A stretch of DNA of 64,000 bases from Bolinopsis microptera (lineage: Eukaryota > Ctenophora > Tentaculata > Lobata > Bolinopsidae): positions 10,702,169 through 10,766,168 of the forward strand of contig NC_087072.1 of assembly GCF_026151205.1 (NCBI RefSeq), read 5' to 3'. Made by a program: the position numbers and the translations under genes. Below the pieces are notes generated by a model. That model saw nothing but the letters and a program-made list of their open reading frames with translations, was not told where the DNA came from and ran no database searches. Positions 1 to 13,075 of this stretch are shown here, one piece after another. The stretch's first letter is position 1. The number at the start of each line of letters is the position of its first letter.

Positions 1-1455
1 CATGAAAATCATTTCTTGACGAGTTATGTGTTATTATTATTATTATATGAGCAAATAACCATTTTTGTCAGACTTGACCATTGTTAATGATTTGACCCAG
101 CGCGCGCTACTTCGTAGCACTTGCCATCGGACCAATATTTCGAGAAGAAAGCGCCGCGCTACTTCGAAGAAATTTAGACGAGTAACATCGGCCGTCAATT
201 TCAGACGCGCGCACGTGACGGGCTTGTAAAATGTAAAACAATATTTCAGCTGAATGATTTAGGAGTCAATTTTGGTTTTAAAGTAATATAATTGTGAAGA
301 TAGTATACAAATTTAAAGTAAAGTACAGAATTTACGGTCCAAATCTTGTAGGTGTAACTTTAAAACCTACTAGGACGCGCGCCGAGTTGGACAAATATTT
401 TACGAGTATCACCTTACTCTGTATTCGGTACTGGTAGTTCTCTCATTTGAGCAGAGTTTTTCTTTTTAATGCAATGAAACAATATTTTTGCTATTAAAGA
501 TTTCTATAAACTATAATTAATACTATTAGTTATAACTACAAAATAGGTTGACAAATCGGTGGTTTTCCATTTAAGCTTTTAAAGAATTCAGGAAAAAGAG
601 TAAACAAATTCTCACACATTTAATTCCGACATGGAATTCACCACGAAACAAAAACATACAAACACTACCTCCGTATCTCATATCTGGTATCATTTTCCAT
701 TCTTAAGATGATTTTTCGCAAAACGTTTGACATTAAATTAAGAGTTTTACTAACGAAAGTAAAATATTCATTATTCCAGCTAACAGTAATAGATTTTACT
801 GCTATTTCAAATTATTGCTAAATTTAATTAATGGTATATCGTATTTGCTACAAAAGGGATATATAAATTTAAATAGTTGGTAAAACCACGGGGCACGGTA
901 ACAATTCTCCTTATTCGTAGTCAAGCTTCCCAAGTTTACATTATTCACAAGAAATTGTACGAATTGTACGCGATGATAGATTGGGTAGAATATAGTAAAA
1001 TATTATAACTATTTCTGACCTTAAAATTATTGAAATAATGTTTTAAACAAGCCACTGACAAAGAATTTTGTTTAAAATTATAAATAGCATCTATCTTCGA
1101 GCATTCAGTCTCAACCCATATAGTAATATTGTATAAATTTAAGCTGATAGGGTTAATAGTATACAGGTATCAGCTGTAGAACTATCAACCAATTAAAAAC
1201 TAATAAATTATGACTAAATATTGAGCTTTAGAACAAGCTTGTGATTTGAAATTTTGTTATCACTCAGAAATTCTAAAACATGGGTGATTTATACCATGAA
1301 AAGAACATCAATACAAAATGCAAATTTCACAACGAAAAATTGTTAAATTAGGGAGGGTCCCTGTTTACAAAGATTGATCCTAATTGAAATCTAGATCGTA
1401 TATTGTCACGTCGTCGTGATCTTCCAAGGAAGAGGATGCGGAAAGTAGAACTCGT
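1..1455. other. AT-rich non-coding stretch, no gene recognised
   Basis: I see no convincing exon here on either strand. The sequence is AT-rich with a few GC-rich patches near 100-230 containing repeated CGCGC words. It lies downstream of the RNF4-like terminal exon and may include its 3' UTR. Confidence 0.5.
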
Positions 1456-2832
1456 CTAGATGTAAAGAGGATGCCAGCCTCTGTTGGTGAGTTTCTTCCG
1501 GCACTGAGGACACTGTCTGGTGGACTTGAAGACTTGTTCGATACAGTAGCTGCAGAACACGTGACCACATGTCGTCGACACCAGGGTTCTACTTGAAGCT
1601 TGGATCTGAAGAGGAGCGTCAGTCAAACTTAACGGATGATTATATTATATGAACTCTAAATGTTAAAGATAACATTACTTACTAATGATACTTAACTTAT
1701 CTAAGTGACGCGAGATGAACATTGAACACCCCAATAATGCTATGATATGATAAGAGATCTCAGATCAGTGTTCACAAACTGATTGTCTGTCTGTCTGACA
1801 AATTACCTGAGCTTTACTATCGAGACAGACAGGGCAGGTGAGTGGGTTAGGATCGTTGTCCACCACATTTGGTACAGTCAGAGGCAGGTTAGCTAGCGAG
1901 GGACCAGCAGGAGCAGGAGGGGGCCCAGCTGTCTGGAGGGTGGCAAGGTGGTGTCTCGGGTCGGGGTGTCGCGGTCGGTGGACCGGGTTCAACCCATGAA
2001 ACGGGTGCCCCGGGTAGACAGCCCTGAGAATTAGTGGTATTGGTACCAGGTACATTATACATAATATTATATATTAATATTAGTATATATTTGTGGTATT
2101 GCCAGTTTTTAAGCTTGAAGGAATAGCACTAGAGTAGTAGAGTTAGGCGGTAATGTGCATTTTGCATGTACTTGGGAGCTTCCTAGTCCCCGCCAGAACC
2201 ATTTCTTTACATTTTCAGGACCCCGTGTAAATTATAAAACATAAAGTGCCCAACGATCTATCAACGAGCAAATTTTTGTTCAAATAGGGCATTATAGATA
2301 TGTCCAAAATGGGCATTTTGGATTTAACAACAAAAATCGAGAAATAGTCACCAAAAATCAAGCTTTTTAAAATTTTGCGAACTCATAGAAAATCTCAAGA
2401 AAAATTCACGACCACTTGTACGAGAGTCTACCTCTAAAAAAGATTTTGCAAAACAAAGTGCCCGTTTCGGGCAGGTCTATATCGCCCGGTTTGAACGAAA
2501 TTTTTTTGGGAGTGCTACTTTCATTACATATACCTTCGATAATCTGTTGATAAATTGGTGTTTTAAAATTTACATGGGTCCTTATTCCTTAAGAGCCAAA
2601 AGTAAAGTGCTGGGAATGGTACCACAGCGTACGAAAACAGAGAAACATATCTGAATAAATACTGTACCTGTTAGGTCTATTATCAGTGATAACAGGGCCA
2701 GGGTTTTGCGGAGGCGCGGCTCTAACAGGGGCGGGAGGAGGAGCTACTCGGGCCGGCGCACCGGGGGCAGCAGGGGCTCGTATCCCTGGACTATTGACTT
2801 GTCCTCCTGCAGCGATAGCTAGTGCACCAAAC
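1456..2832 (-). CDS. RNF4-like: RNF4-like RING-finger E3 ubiquitin ligase, 3' exons (partial)
   Basis: Three exons are readable on the minus strand: 2832-2668, 2023-1807 and 1605-1456, with GT-AG borders and matching phases (2, 0, stop). They encode a Pro/Ala-rich linker followed by a C-terminal C3HC4 RING. TCPVCLD starts it in the middle exon; CGHVFCSYC and CPQCRKK complete it in the last exon. The chain ends in HPLYI, close to the HPIYI ending of vertebrate RNF4, where the C-terminal residues help form the RING dimer. RNF4-type proteins ubiquitinate polySUMOylated substrates in the nucleus (family knowledge). The first readable exon starts in phase 2, so at least one upstream coding exon is missing. 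No SUMO-interaction motif is visible in these exons; exons with such motifs lie far upstream on the same strand. The RING call is secure. Orthology to RNF4 rather than another small RING ligase is likely but not proven. Confidence 0.8.
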
Positions 2833-5800
2833 CTGCAGGTGGAGACGGCTGGTTAACTTTCTGCAAGATCTTTATTATTTTCTAAATATAGCTTGTTAAG
2901 TGCGGTTCAGTTTACACCAGTATTCGATAGGTGCCATAAATTTAGCGATTTTAAAATGATATAAGTTTAAAGTTTTTGTGCTTTGGAATGAAAATTAACG
3001 ATTATTATGCAGGCATGTTGCAAGGCCGATAAATATAAATCTATCGGACTGACTAATGACATCACACATCCTCCATATCCCGTTTGAGTTTGTCTTAAAA
3101 CTTTTTGTAATTATCAGTGACATTTACCGAATCTTTTATTAGTAGTACTATAGCACAGTAACTGTAAAGGTTCTCTATGATAATAGCATCAGGTTAGGCG
3201 GATATACCACTAACACATATATTATTATTATTGTTCTGTATCGTATAGTGCTGTAACTCCAGTCCTGAATGGTGGTACCTACCCTACCGGAAGTGTTTCT
3301 ATAAATATGACATCACACAATCGATAAAGAGTTCTCGACTCCATGTCCAACAACTCCACAGACAACAGGATATTAATCTCTCTGCAGCGCACACTTTATA
3401 TATAGAGCAAGTATGTACACTGCTCACTCCACCACTCCCAACCAAGTTTACTCGGTCACGTGAAGGAAATAACTTTGCGGAGGGGTCACGTGTTAAGCAG
3501 GAAGGGACCAATGGCAGAGGAGGATGGCGTACACCACCGCCATCCAATGATTGTAGAACCCAAGTGTTGCACAGATGTGGTTAGTCGTTGGTACGAGGTG
3601 GACACAATGTAGCTTACACTTTGACAGCTACTTTTTACACGCACTTCTTGTCCCCAATACTTGTCAATAGTACCAGTAATTAATGCTGCTGTAGAGAGTT
3701 GTCTTGTGTTAATTTGTGTTCCATATTTTTGGACATGATTTTTTCTGCCAAACCTTTCTCGACTGATAGATTTCTGGCTCAAAGTTCTGTTTAAGTTCGA
3801 TCTAAATAATTCTATTTATAGCTCCTGTCGGAATTTGAATTAGTATAGGTCGGGATGCCATCACTTTATGGACGATATACTTTAAATAACATATTTTTCT
3901 GGTAGGAGGAGCGGCCACAAGGCGTGTTACAAGGACAGCAGCACAACATCATGGCAGGTCAGTGATTAATGATAAAATTGTAGTTTTTGTTTTTTAATGT
4001 ATTGTACGTAACACTGAGTTTATCTACTGTTATTTGCGCTGATGGTTATTAATTGTGCCTTTTATTCTGTACAGAATCTTAGTTAACAGAATCTTAGTTT
4101 AAGGCTTTAAAATTACAGACATCGGAAGACGCACCCTTTTAAGTATTTCGTTGTTCTGCAGAACAATTTTTTGAACGCCAGACAGAAATGCATTATAATG
4201 TATATTGTATGTCCGGTATATTTAGCCAGTAATCGTATGAGTCAAAATACACTTACACATCATGCTAACTCCATACCTCATTGAACGTACGAAGAGGCCC
4301 TCCTCCCCTACAATAATCTGTACAAGTACAGATCAGGACAACTCCTCTGGATCTGTACGGACTACGGGATGAAACATTCAAGTTCTCAGAGGGTATCATT
4401 TACTCTCCTCCAGAAGTTCATTATCCAAATGTAATGAACTCAACTATTTGCTACACCGTGCTGAGTTATGAAAGAAATGATTCCAGATCTCATAGAATTA
4501 GAAACAAATTAAGAGACAGCTAGATTCCTCTCCTCTTCTATTTGAAGGCAGTATTATTGAGTATTGAATTGGTGTCTATGCTGATTATACAGGAGAATTA
4601 TAAACAGGACGTATGTTGTGAGTTGGAAGCCCGTATAAAAGTCTGGTCTCATTCCCAGCTATAATTTCATTTCATCTGCCAGGAAGCTATCAGAGTTATA
4701 ATTCACACCTTTCATTCGATTTGTTGCTCGCAGTTCAATCTACTGGACAGTGGTTTACACGACATGGTCCCCGATATTCTGATTACTAAGTCATAACGCT
4801 ATTTATTTTCATTATTCTCGTATCCGTCTGCAAGTTAGATCGGTTTATCGGGTTAGATTAGGCCTCTAAACAGTGATATCATCACCAGGGTTGTTTTTAG
4901 ACGTCAATTATTGGATATTCAACAAATAACGCCCATGAAAATTTATGCTATTCCGGAAATAGACGGAGACCCATGTCTTTTTATAGTATTGAAGATTTCA
5001 GGCAAGTTATTAGCGGATGTTACGTTAGAAGAATAACTCTCAGGTTTAGTTCTAGACGTTAAATCAACATTCTATGAGTTCAATTACAAATTCCTATACT
5101 TAAACTAATCGAGTACACTCATGTTACACAATTTCTTTTCTAGTCATGATTTTAAGTGATTTAGTACGTTTAATTTGCCACTTTTAGTTGACTTATTTTG
5201 AGCTGACGTGATTTTTTGTATTGCCGGTATAGCTGCAACACTAAACAGGATGATCTAGTATCAGATCTTATCTACAAGCCTGATAGTCAGAAATAACTCT
5301 TAGTTAGCTTACACAAGACGTGCTTTTCAAGACGGTCACATCGTTATAAAAACCACCCACTTTACTCCACTTCCGCCACCAAACAAGATGTAACACCAAA
5401 TATGGGCATGGACTGTCACGTGATCCGCAACCACCATCACAAGATCGAAACGTGCTTTGAAAACAACGTGATGTTTGCAAGTGTGATTGCGAGCAGTGGC
5501 GGGGCGGCTGCTATATTTGCATATAATACACAAGGATATGAGCAGGGCACGTCGGTTTTATATTTAGTTCACATTGTGTTGATGAGTTATTTAGACTAGC
5601 AGACAGTTTATTGTTTAGTTAACCTGCTGCACTGACTCTCAGACCATTCTATTAAACTGCATCTACACTTTATTAAACTACATTGTAGACTTATAGAGCT
5701 TTATTTTCTGAGTATACAATTGTGGCCAGCTTTTCTCGAGCTTGGTATAATATCTTGACCGAGATCTATTGTTACCCTCTCAGAAAATGATTAGTCACCT

Positions 5801-8295
5801 TGTTGACCCCGTACTTCAAGCGCTATTGGTTGTTTTATTAAGATCACTTTTGTTGTTAGCCCAGGTAGTTATATTGACAGGATAAGAACATTCTTCCATG
5901 AACTATTAAAATAGCCATGATTTGAGTTACAGTTGTCTTTCTCCTTAAGCATGTGGAAGTCCCACAATGTTCCTAAACTATTTCCAGAATTTGGCATAAA
6001 AATGGCATGAAGTTGTTTTATCCGGGCATTCTTTTCTTGAGATACCCGTCAACTTTGGAGCATACCAGAGAAGAGAGACCTACAGTAACACATATAATCA
6101 ATAACCGTACGAATCTTTGATGAGTTGTTGATTGCCTATTTGCTGTATCGTTGTGACAGAAATATCTGTTCATTCCTTAGAAATTAGCAGAACCACTCGT
6201 CACTAATCAATCGTTCCTAATTTGTTATGAGATAATTCGGGCAATTAATTAAAATGGTAAGTTTCTCGCAGCCAATACCCGACAACAGTGACAAGCGCGG
6301 TAAAATGGAGAAGGTTACGTCAAATCTTAATTACAGGCTAATTGTCCTGAGCAGCAAAATCTATTCCTGATAACGATTATGACATAACAAAAATTATGCA
6401 CCTCTCCGCAACAATGCCTGCACTCTGCGCAGCAGCCCCCATTGAGAGTGAAATCATACCTTGTTTCCCGCCCAACGTCTCATTAACCACCATGATATTA
6501 ATGAAAAAGCAGCAGTCTTGTGTCATGACTGTCATGTGGCGGCCGTGTTTCAGAGCGACCTGTCCTTGCTGCTCTGGAAGGTGCAGTTAAAAATACCACG
6601 ACAAGCTTTTCCGGCTTGCAGAGCACCGCTGCACTGCTGCAGCAATGTGGTGGAATTGCACAAATCAAGCAATTTAGGAGGGATATATTTAGACTCTTCT
6701 TAATGAACTGAGCTCTGCCGAAATTCTCGTCAACCTGTTATCGTTTTGAGAGCAGCTCACATTCGTCCTGTTTTTTTCATTCAGAAATCTGGAAGTTAGT
6801 TATTTTTCAAATTTTTAAGGCAGATGGTTCTTATGACATGGGTTGAGAATAAAACTTATTATTAACGGTACACACTTGATTTTGCCACTATTAATTGCTA
6901 CATCCGTAGTTAAGACTGGCAGTTCAGCGCACAGCCATACAAGTACAATTATGCCCTATTTTGGTGCCGGGATAGTCGATTTAAGTAAATCAAAATGTAT
7001 CCATATTCGTTTGAAGTCTCTTTCAAAATCGATCGTAGCTCTGTATCATAGAAAGTCTAAATATAAGACAGAGATTTTCAAACAAAAGTTTCACCGCGAT
7101 TATCTGCCAGGAATTAAGATATGACGCACAAGTCTCACTAGATAGAATGCTATCTTTTACTTCAGATGTAAAGTGAGATACAGTAGTATCACTGAACCTA
7201 AGTTAAGCTAGCTATATCTTAATAAACTAGGATGGGTATACGCTGTCACCCCAAACCTCACGTGTATTAGCGCACGTGAACTTTGGGACATACAGGCATC
7301 ATGCCTGAGACATGTGCCTGGATTTTATGAAAACTTATAGGCTGCACCTTAAATACCTGCCTAGTACAGAGGGCATATTTCTTATTTTGTTCAACAAACC
7401 CCATTTGGCCATTCTGCCAGACCAACAGCAAGGAGAACGTTGAGTGTTAATCTTCTCCGGGAGGTTAATTTAATTACCACCTGATTGATGGGGTATATAT
7501 AAACTGTAAAGTGTAAACCCTGTCGTCGCTCACAGCTTAGCAGGACGCTAACTCAGGTGTGTTTCGGAGAGTTTTTAATTGGCAGCCTGCTGGGAGGCAG
7601 CCAGTTTAAGAAACTATTATCATGATGTCACGAGGCGTCTCCCCGGGTACCCCCTGAAGAATAGTGTGCCATTTGGTTGATACCCTTGAAATCAGGCATA
7701 GTTTCCTTACGTCACGGCTTGTTATGGTATTACCAAGAGCGCAGCGGTTTAACTACTACTAGAGGTGTTGCTGTCTCAGTTGGTTAACTTTGTGCTGCTT
7801 TAAATGTCCTACACGTGCCAGATAGAGATCCAGCCAGGAGATAGAGTTAAAGTTATCGGAGCTTAACCTTGTTTCATCTTGCCCTTGAGAGATCCCCCAT
7901 AAAATATGCTCATATAGTGCGAGTTTACCAATGTGATAATGCAAATAATAATCCAAATCTAAATAAAGATAGTTTGGTGACGATTACGGCGGCGAGGTGT
8001 CATTATATCAGCAGTGGGGTAAAGTGGCCCTTGAAGGGTCCTAACACCCTATTATCACATAGTTTAGGTGCTGGTCTTGTTAATGGAGATTTAATCTACT
8101 GATCAAACAGATAATTATATTTCAGACTTTCCGTCCGTTCAGTCTGATCTCTGGTTTATTCTGTTAAAGGCATGAGTTATGAGTGTCACTGTCTCGCCTG
8201 TCACTACTGTTTTCATTACGTGATTGATCATCTTCTCGCTTCTGACCGATCATGATATTGGCATAATTTTACTAACCTTTTACGTTTGTTTGCAG
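2833..8295. other. Mostly non-coding; no complete gene resolved
   Basis: This stretch should contain the missing upstream exon(s) of the minus-strand RING gene, but I could not place them with confidence. A short plus-strand segment around 3951 (ATG GCA G followed by gtcagt) looks like a tiny first exon with a good donor but cannot be linked to anything. Several ORFs of 60-98 codons show no recognisable domains and no splice support. A TATA-like box at 7494 is listed separately. Confidence 0.4.
7494..7503 (+). promoter_or_regulatory. TATA-like box, candidate promoter for GPCR gene 1
   Basis: TATATATAAA is followed about 50 bases later by AACTCAG|gtgtgt (exon end at 7556), which would make a short 5' UTR exon. 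The next good acceptor on this strand is at 8293-8295, just before the GPCR coding exon. The assignment is a guess from spacing and strand only. Confidence 0.25.
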
Positions 8296-8300
8296 CCCGA

Positions 8301-9733
8301 ATGCTTACAGTTATATTTTCCCTCAATCTACACCCCTTTTTTATCTTAACCGGACATATTACTCTAGAAACAATCATGCTGATTCGGGGCCTGACGATGT
8401 TGGTGATGGCCAGTTTGAGTCTGGTGGGTAACGTGAGTGTTATCGTAGCTACCCTCTCCTCTCCTTTCCTCCATACCCCCTCTCACGTGTTAGTGGCATT
8501 CCTTTGCTTCTTTCACCTGCTCAGTGCTGCTCTCAGCATGATTCCTATTGGTATTTCCTGTCTTACTGAACGCTGGATCGGGGGAGGTAACTCACTATTT
8601 TATATATTACTTTTGTGAATATGAGCTCATGATTCTGTCTAAAATGTTAGATATTCCCGGAAAATTTCGACATTCAACAATCGTGATTCGTGATGCATAT
8701 TATTTGAGATATTTATCAATGGAAATTTCAGATTCGGACGGGTTTTTCTGCGAGATGTTTGGAGTAACAGTGATCCTGCTCACCATCATCCCCTTCAACC
8801 TCCTAGTGGTAATCTCCATAGACAAGTTCACAGCTGTAAAGTACCCCCTCCAGTACAACCGGATCGTTACTAAGAAAACAGTGTTTGGTATGATAGTGTC
8901 CTGCATCGTGCTGCCTCTACTCGGTCTGGTTCCCATCCAGAAGATCCTGATAGATTCCAGCCGGATGTATACCATGTTCTACCCTCCCTACGGTTCCTGT
9001 CAGCTGGTCATAGCCTCCGCTGATTGTGTCCTCTGCTACGTTCTCTACGGCATATTCTTCGCGTTCCAGGTCCTCCCACTCCTAGCTATCATCGTCTTCT
9101 ACTCCTTGATATTTGTGGAGGTGAAGAAGCAGGTGAAGAACGCACGAGCTCAGAGTCTGGATAAGAAGAACATGCTGGATTGCCACAAAGCCACGGTGAC
9201 AATCTTCCTCCTGGTGTTAACCTACGTACTGACATGGTTACCCGAGTGGACCCTGGACTTCCTAGCGTTTCTGGGAGTAGGAAGGGAGAACACGGTGTTA
9301 TACAACTTGCAGATAGCATCTAGGTGGATATTCTTCCTTAGCCCTGTAGCTGACCCCTTCATATACGCACTACGTCATAATAAGGTGGGTAAATTATACG
9401 GCACAGTTAATGATACTAGGCATGGTGCCGTGTAAGTTCTGCTCCTTTCTGGTTAGGTCTTTCCTTAATATCAGATACCTTAGTGAAACATTATCCCAGC
9501 TCTTCCCTTTTTGATCGGGATAGCAACATTATCCTTAACCTTCACACTGACCTCAGGTACAACAAGAACTAAAGAGACTGTTGTGTCCAGCACCTCAAAC
9601 TATTAATAAACCAGATAGCAAGTCGTGGGACGTTCCCTTCACCAACATCCGCAAACTATTTACTTACCAGCAATTACCTAGCTATAACAGCGATATCAGT
9701 AACAACCATGGTCAGTTTATATATAAACTTTAG
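8301..9733 (+). CDS. Class A (rhodopsin-like) orphan GPCR 1
   Basis: Three coding exons fit in phase: 8301-8586, 8732-9384 and 9557-9733, giving 371 residues. Exon 1 carries TM1 (SLVGNVSVIV, with the GN of helix 1) and TM2. Exon 2 begins at the extracellular Cys before TM3 (SDGFFCEMF) and holds TM3 to TM7. Exon 3 gives helix 8 and a short tail. The DRY motif at the end of TM3 is replaced by SIDKF, and the NPxxY motif of TM7 by DPFIYALR. TM6 carries TWLPEW where CWxP is usual. The protein is clearly paralogous to the receptor at 16581-18527, sharing SIDK, YPLxY, FIYALRH and the GGxDGxFC junction. The start is uncertain: ATG 8301 lies five bases after a good acceptor, so a 5' UTR exon is expected, and in-frame Met codons further in are possible. 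The ligand is unknown. It acts at the plasma membrane and presumably couples to G proteins. Confidence 0.85.
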
Positions 9734-12271
9734 TTTATATATCACTTCTTGTTGATGGTTTTGGATTTTAATTGTTGCGGCAAAAATTTAACGATGATGT
9801 CAATTAATAATTTAATTAGTTGATTCATTAGTAAATTTTCAACAGAATTTTTGTCGCATATGAGCTGGTAGTGAATAATGTGTTTTCTCTGAAACGACTC
9901 AACGGTGGTCCTGTAAAAGTAACTGAGATTTAATTAAAAAAGTCATGAGTCCCTGCAATTACTTGATAAGAGAATCTAAACTCATTCCAGTTAGGGAGGG
10001 TTCAGTAAATATTCCAAAAATGGGATGTATGGCTTGGTGCCCTTGACTAACCGCCGACTAAATATAGCGAACTTCTAACTACCGATCAGGAAACCAGCTA
10101 ATTCAGGCTCTCCTCTACTAGATCTCAACAACTATCCGATAGCGAGACTATAGGTGGGGCTGGTCTTAATGTCTTTACGAAGCAATGCACATTCAACGAG
10201 ATATGTTGTCTGGGAGCTAATGTTTTCTTTTCAGTTCACCATGGTACGAGAACGAGCAGTATAACGAACAGTGAGGGTAGCAAGAGACCTAGTCTGGGTG
10301 ATTTCAGCCTTCATCTCGTCAAGAACAACGTTAACTGCGTGCCAGAGACCATCGTATAAACGCCATCCTTCATTATCCATCGGAATTGTGTCGGCACAGC
10401 GATTTTTCGGAATAAATCGATGTTTGAACACAAGGAAATGTTTTTTGGAGGGAGTCTAACAATTTGTGGCCCCATGTTTCAATAGTTAGAACTCTTGCTG
10501 AGCGGTGCGCTTAATTCGTAATTTTTATCCTTGCTACAATTTCAGACTTTTTATGATTTGAGATTACGCATTGTAATTAGAATTAGTATGTACGAAATAA
10601 TATATAAACAACGAACCAACTAATTATCATTTAACATGAACTTAATGACCTAACTAATTGCAATTGCATGCTGCTAATTAGCGAGATAACTTAAAGTTAA
10701 ATAAAATTATGTCAGTCCGAATTTATATGTTTTTTCTGATTCGACTAGATCTAGTAATTGACTACTGTTTATTGATTAACATGGTTGCTCGTTTGTCGTT
10801 CGTGGAGTGCGCGTGGAGTGCGCACCTCCTAACAGAACTCACTACGCCATATGGTCAAGTGAAATCTTTATTTATATAACTATGTGCAATATTATCAGAG
10901 CATGATACCTTGTTGGTGCATGACCCTGAATAAATATAACGGTCACGGAGCGTCCACAGAACCAAACTTAAGCAGTTTCTGTTTATTTCTATTTATTTGA
11001 AATTCCATATTATTAACTGATAACAATTTATTATTTTAAGTTTTTAAATCATCTCAAATACGAAACAGGTTTTTTCAATTGCTCTTAAAACTCAAGATTA
11101 TGTGTGAGGATACGGAAAAAGGAAGCTTTATTGGCAATCCAAATTTGAATCCGCATAATGCACATAAGTTGCACTCCAGTTCCGCAGTCGGATTCAAATT
11201 GATAGGTTTTACTTAATATGTGGCCAGCAACACCTTCCTTTCTAAAACATCACTATATGATTATAAATTATATAATAATTATGAAATGTCAGATTAGTCT
11301 AAACTCAAACAAACTAGTAATATGGCTTCCAAAAAAATCTCATAAAACACGCCTATGAATTGTTGAGGATGATATATTGTACTTCAATTAATCATGAAGT
11401 ACCTAGGCCCGTCGGGCTCAATACAACAGACCTTGCATTATTATTCATTATATTTGGCAACAAATAATATCCACACTTCCCTGTTACAGTGTTAATGTAA
11501 TTAACTCATAATATCTCAAAGGAGCACACCTTTATAATAACTTCAATTGTATGCTCGATATGTCCTTTTGCCGCCTTACTTTGCCTAAAACACAAAATCT
11601 ATTTACATTTTACATTTTATGTCTACACAGTACACGTAAATAAAACAAGAAATTCGAAGAAGTTGGTGAACTCTGTTTCACGAAATTGTTGATAACTTGA
11701 AGTGAAGAAACATATTGAAAGCCATGAATACGAATCAGAGATTGCGATCACCACGACTTGAGACCATTTGCGACCCAGTGGCTTTGATAAAAATAGACAT
11801 ATACATGTACATAAGGCCGATTTCGCGATGGTTATCATTCATGGTAAAAACATTTAAAAATGTTATTCACGTAATCAAGATTATTGTTGCAGCTTTCCCG
11901 TTTTCTACAATTACTTCTGAAACATGCTACTGATTTGACTACGATCAGAGTGGTAGCAATTCGCGTATCTCCAAACTTTTTTCAGCATATTTTCGCATAC
12001 TTCATGCCTATGGGTTATGTTGAGCATGAAAATCAGCCTTCGTATCGATTACTTTTAAAGATTTCCAGAAATTTTGCAACTCTGTTCTATAGCGACGAAG
12101 TTGAGAATTTTTGGCTCGGCCTAAGGACATAGGCTGAGCCTGAACCATACAGGAGAGGATTTCAGAGACAAATTATTATATAATATCTATTTTATTTTCA
12201 TAATTTCTAATTAATTACGGTTGTGTAATATCAGGATAGGAACATTATTTATTAGTCACATTATTGTGATG
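9734..12271. other. Non-coding, AT-rich interval
   Basis: Only short ORFs are present. A minus-strand 66-codon ORF at 10231-10431 contains a GWRLYDGLWHAVNVV stretch faintly like a laminin-G strand, but it has no splice support or second exon. No repeat family could be defined. It may include the 3' UTR of GPCR 1. Confidence 0.4.
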
Positions 12272-12459
12272 TTTCTGATGAAAATTTCTGATGATTCTGT
12301 GTATTGCGATAAAGGAAAAATGCTCTCAAATTATTTGTTATATAAAAGTGTTGAAAGTATTAAAACTTTTAATATTTCAACACTACTATATAACAACTAA
12401 TTTGAGAGCATTTTCCCTTTGTCGCAGTACACCGAATCATCAGAAATTTTCATCAGAAG
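12272..12459. mobile_element. Small hairpin MITE-like element
   Basis: The segment is an inverted repeat with arms of about 90 bases. The left arm starts TTCTGATGAAAATTTC and runs to about 12364; the right arm is its near-perfect complement, ending GAAATTTTCATCAGAA. The arms meet with almost no loop near 12365. There is no coding capacity. No clear target-site duplication is visible, so the class is unassigned. Confidence 0.65.
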
Positions 12460-12716
12460 CAATCACGTTTGTCTAGTACCAGATATCATATTCATTGCGT
12501 TGATCCTTGCCCGCTTGTTGACTGTGATGGTGTTTTTCATAATATAAAACCAGCACCTATCCGATTGCAATTAACTCATGAAGCATGGGGAAATACTGAG
12601 TTTCAGTTTCTTCACCCAAAACTAGCTTATCTTAGCTTATCTAGCTTATCTTATTAGTACCTTTCCTCTCGCAAATTTTTGGTGGGAATCAGACCTAAAA
12701 AATTTATAGTTTGATT

Positions 12717-13075
12717 AACGGCCAGGTAGCGCAGTTGGTTAGAACACCAGTCTTACAATCGTTAGGTTGCGAGTTCGAATCCCACTGTCTGCCTGGTCGT
12801 GGGGTGAGCGTCGTCGACGTTCAGCTAAGGATTGTAAGTGGTCTATGCAGCCCCCCGGTCTACTCAGCCGAATACTCGAGAAATCGGGTGTGAGGGTTAA
12901 ATGAGGAGCTGCACATTGCAGCAAAGTCTCGGGCGAAGAAAGTATGGTACACACTACCTTAACCGTCACTGGCCAAATAAATCCTTCGGCTTCCTGTAAT
13001 TGGCTGGTTGCACTTGTGTAATGTGGCTGTTGGAATACACCGAAGTAAAATAAGTGTCTTGATAAAAAAAAAAAG
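12717..13075 (+). mobile_element. tRNA-derived SINE
   Basis: The head resembles a tRNA with an A box (TAGCGCAGTTGG) at about 12727 and a B box (GAGTTCGAATCCC) at about 12770, the internal RNA polymerase III promoter. About 290 bases of unrelated body follow, then an A-run at 13064-13074. A functional tRNA is unlikely: the acceptor stem pairs poorly and the transcript would continue into the body. No clear flanking duplication was found. The LINE in this window ends differently from this SINE, so it is not the obvious partner. Confidence 0.75.

Noticed and set aside
10231..10431. Laminin-G-like exon (GLWHAVNVV)
   Set aside because: Single short ORF, no flanking exons in phase, and the similarity is too weak.
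12717..12795. A free-standing tRNA gene
   Set aside because: The acceptor and anticodon stems pair poorly and the unit continues into a ~290-base body with an A-tail, so it is the head of a SINE.
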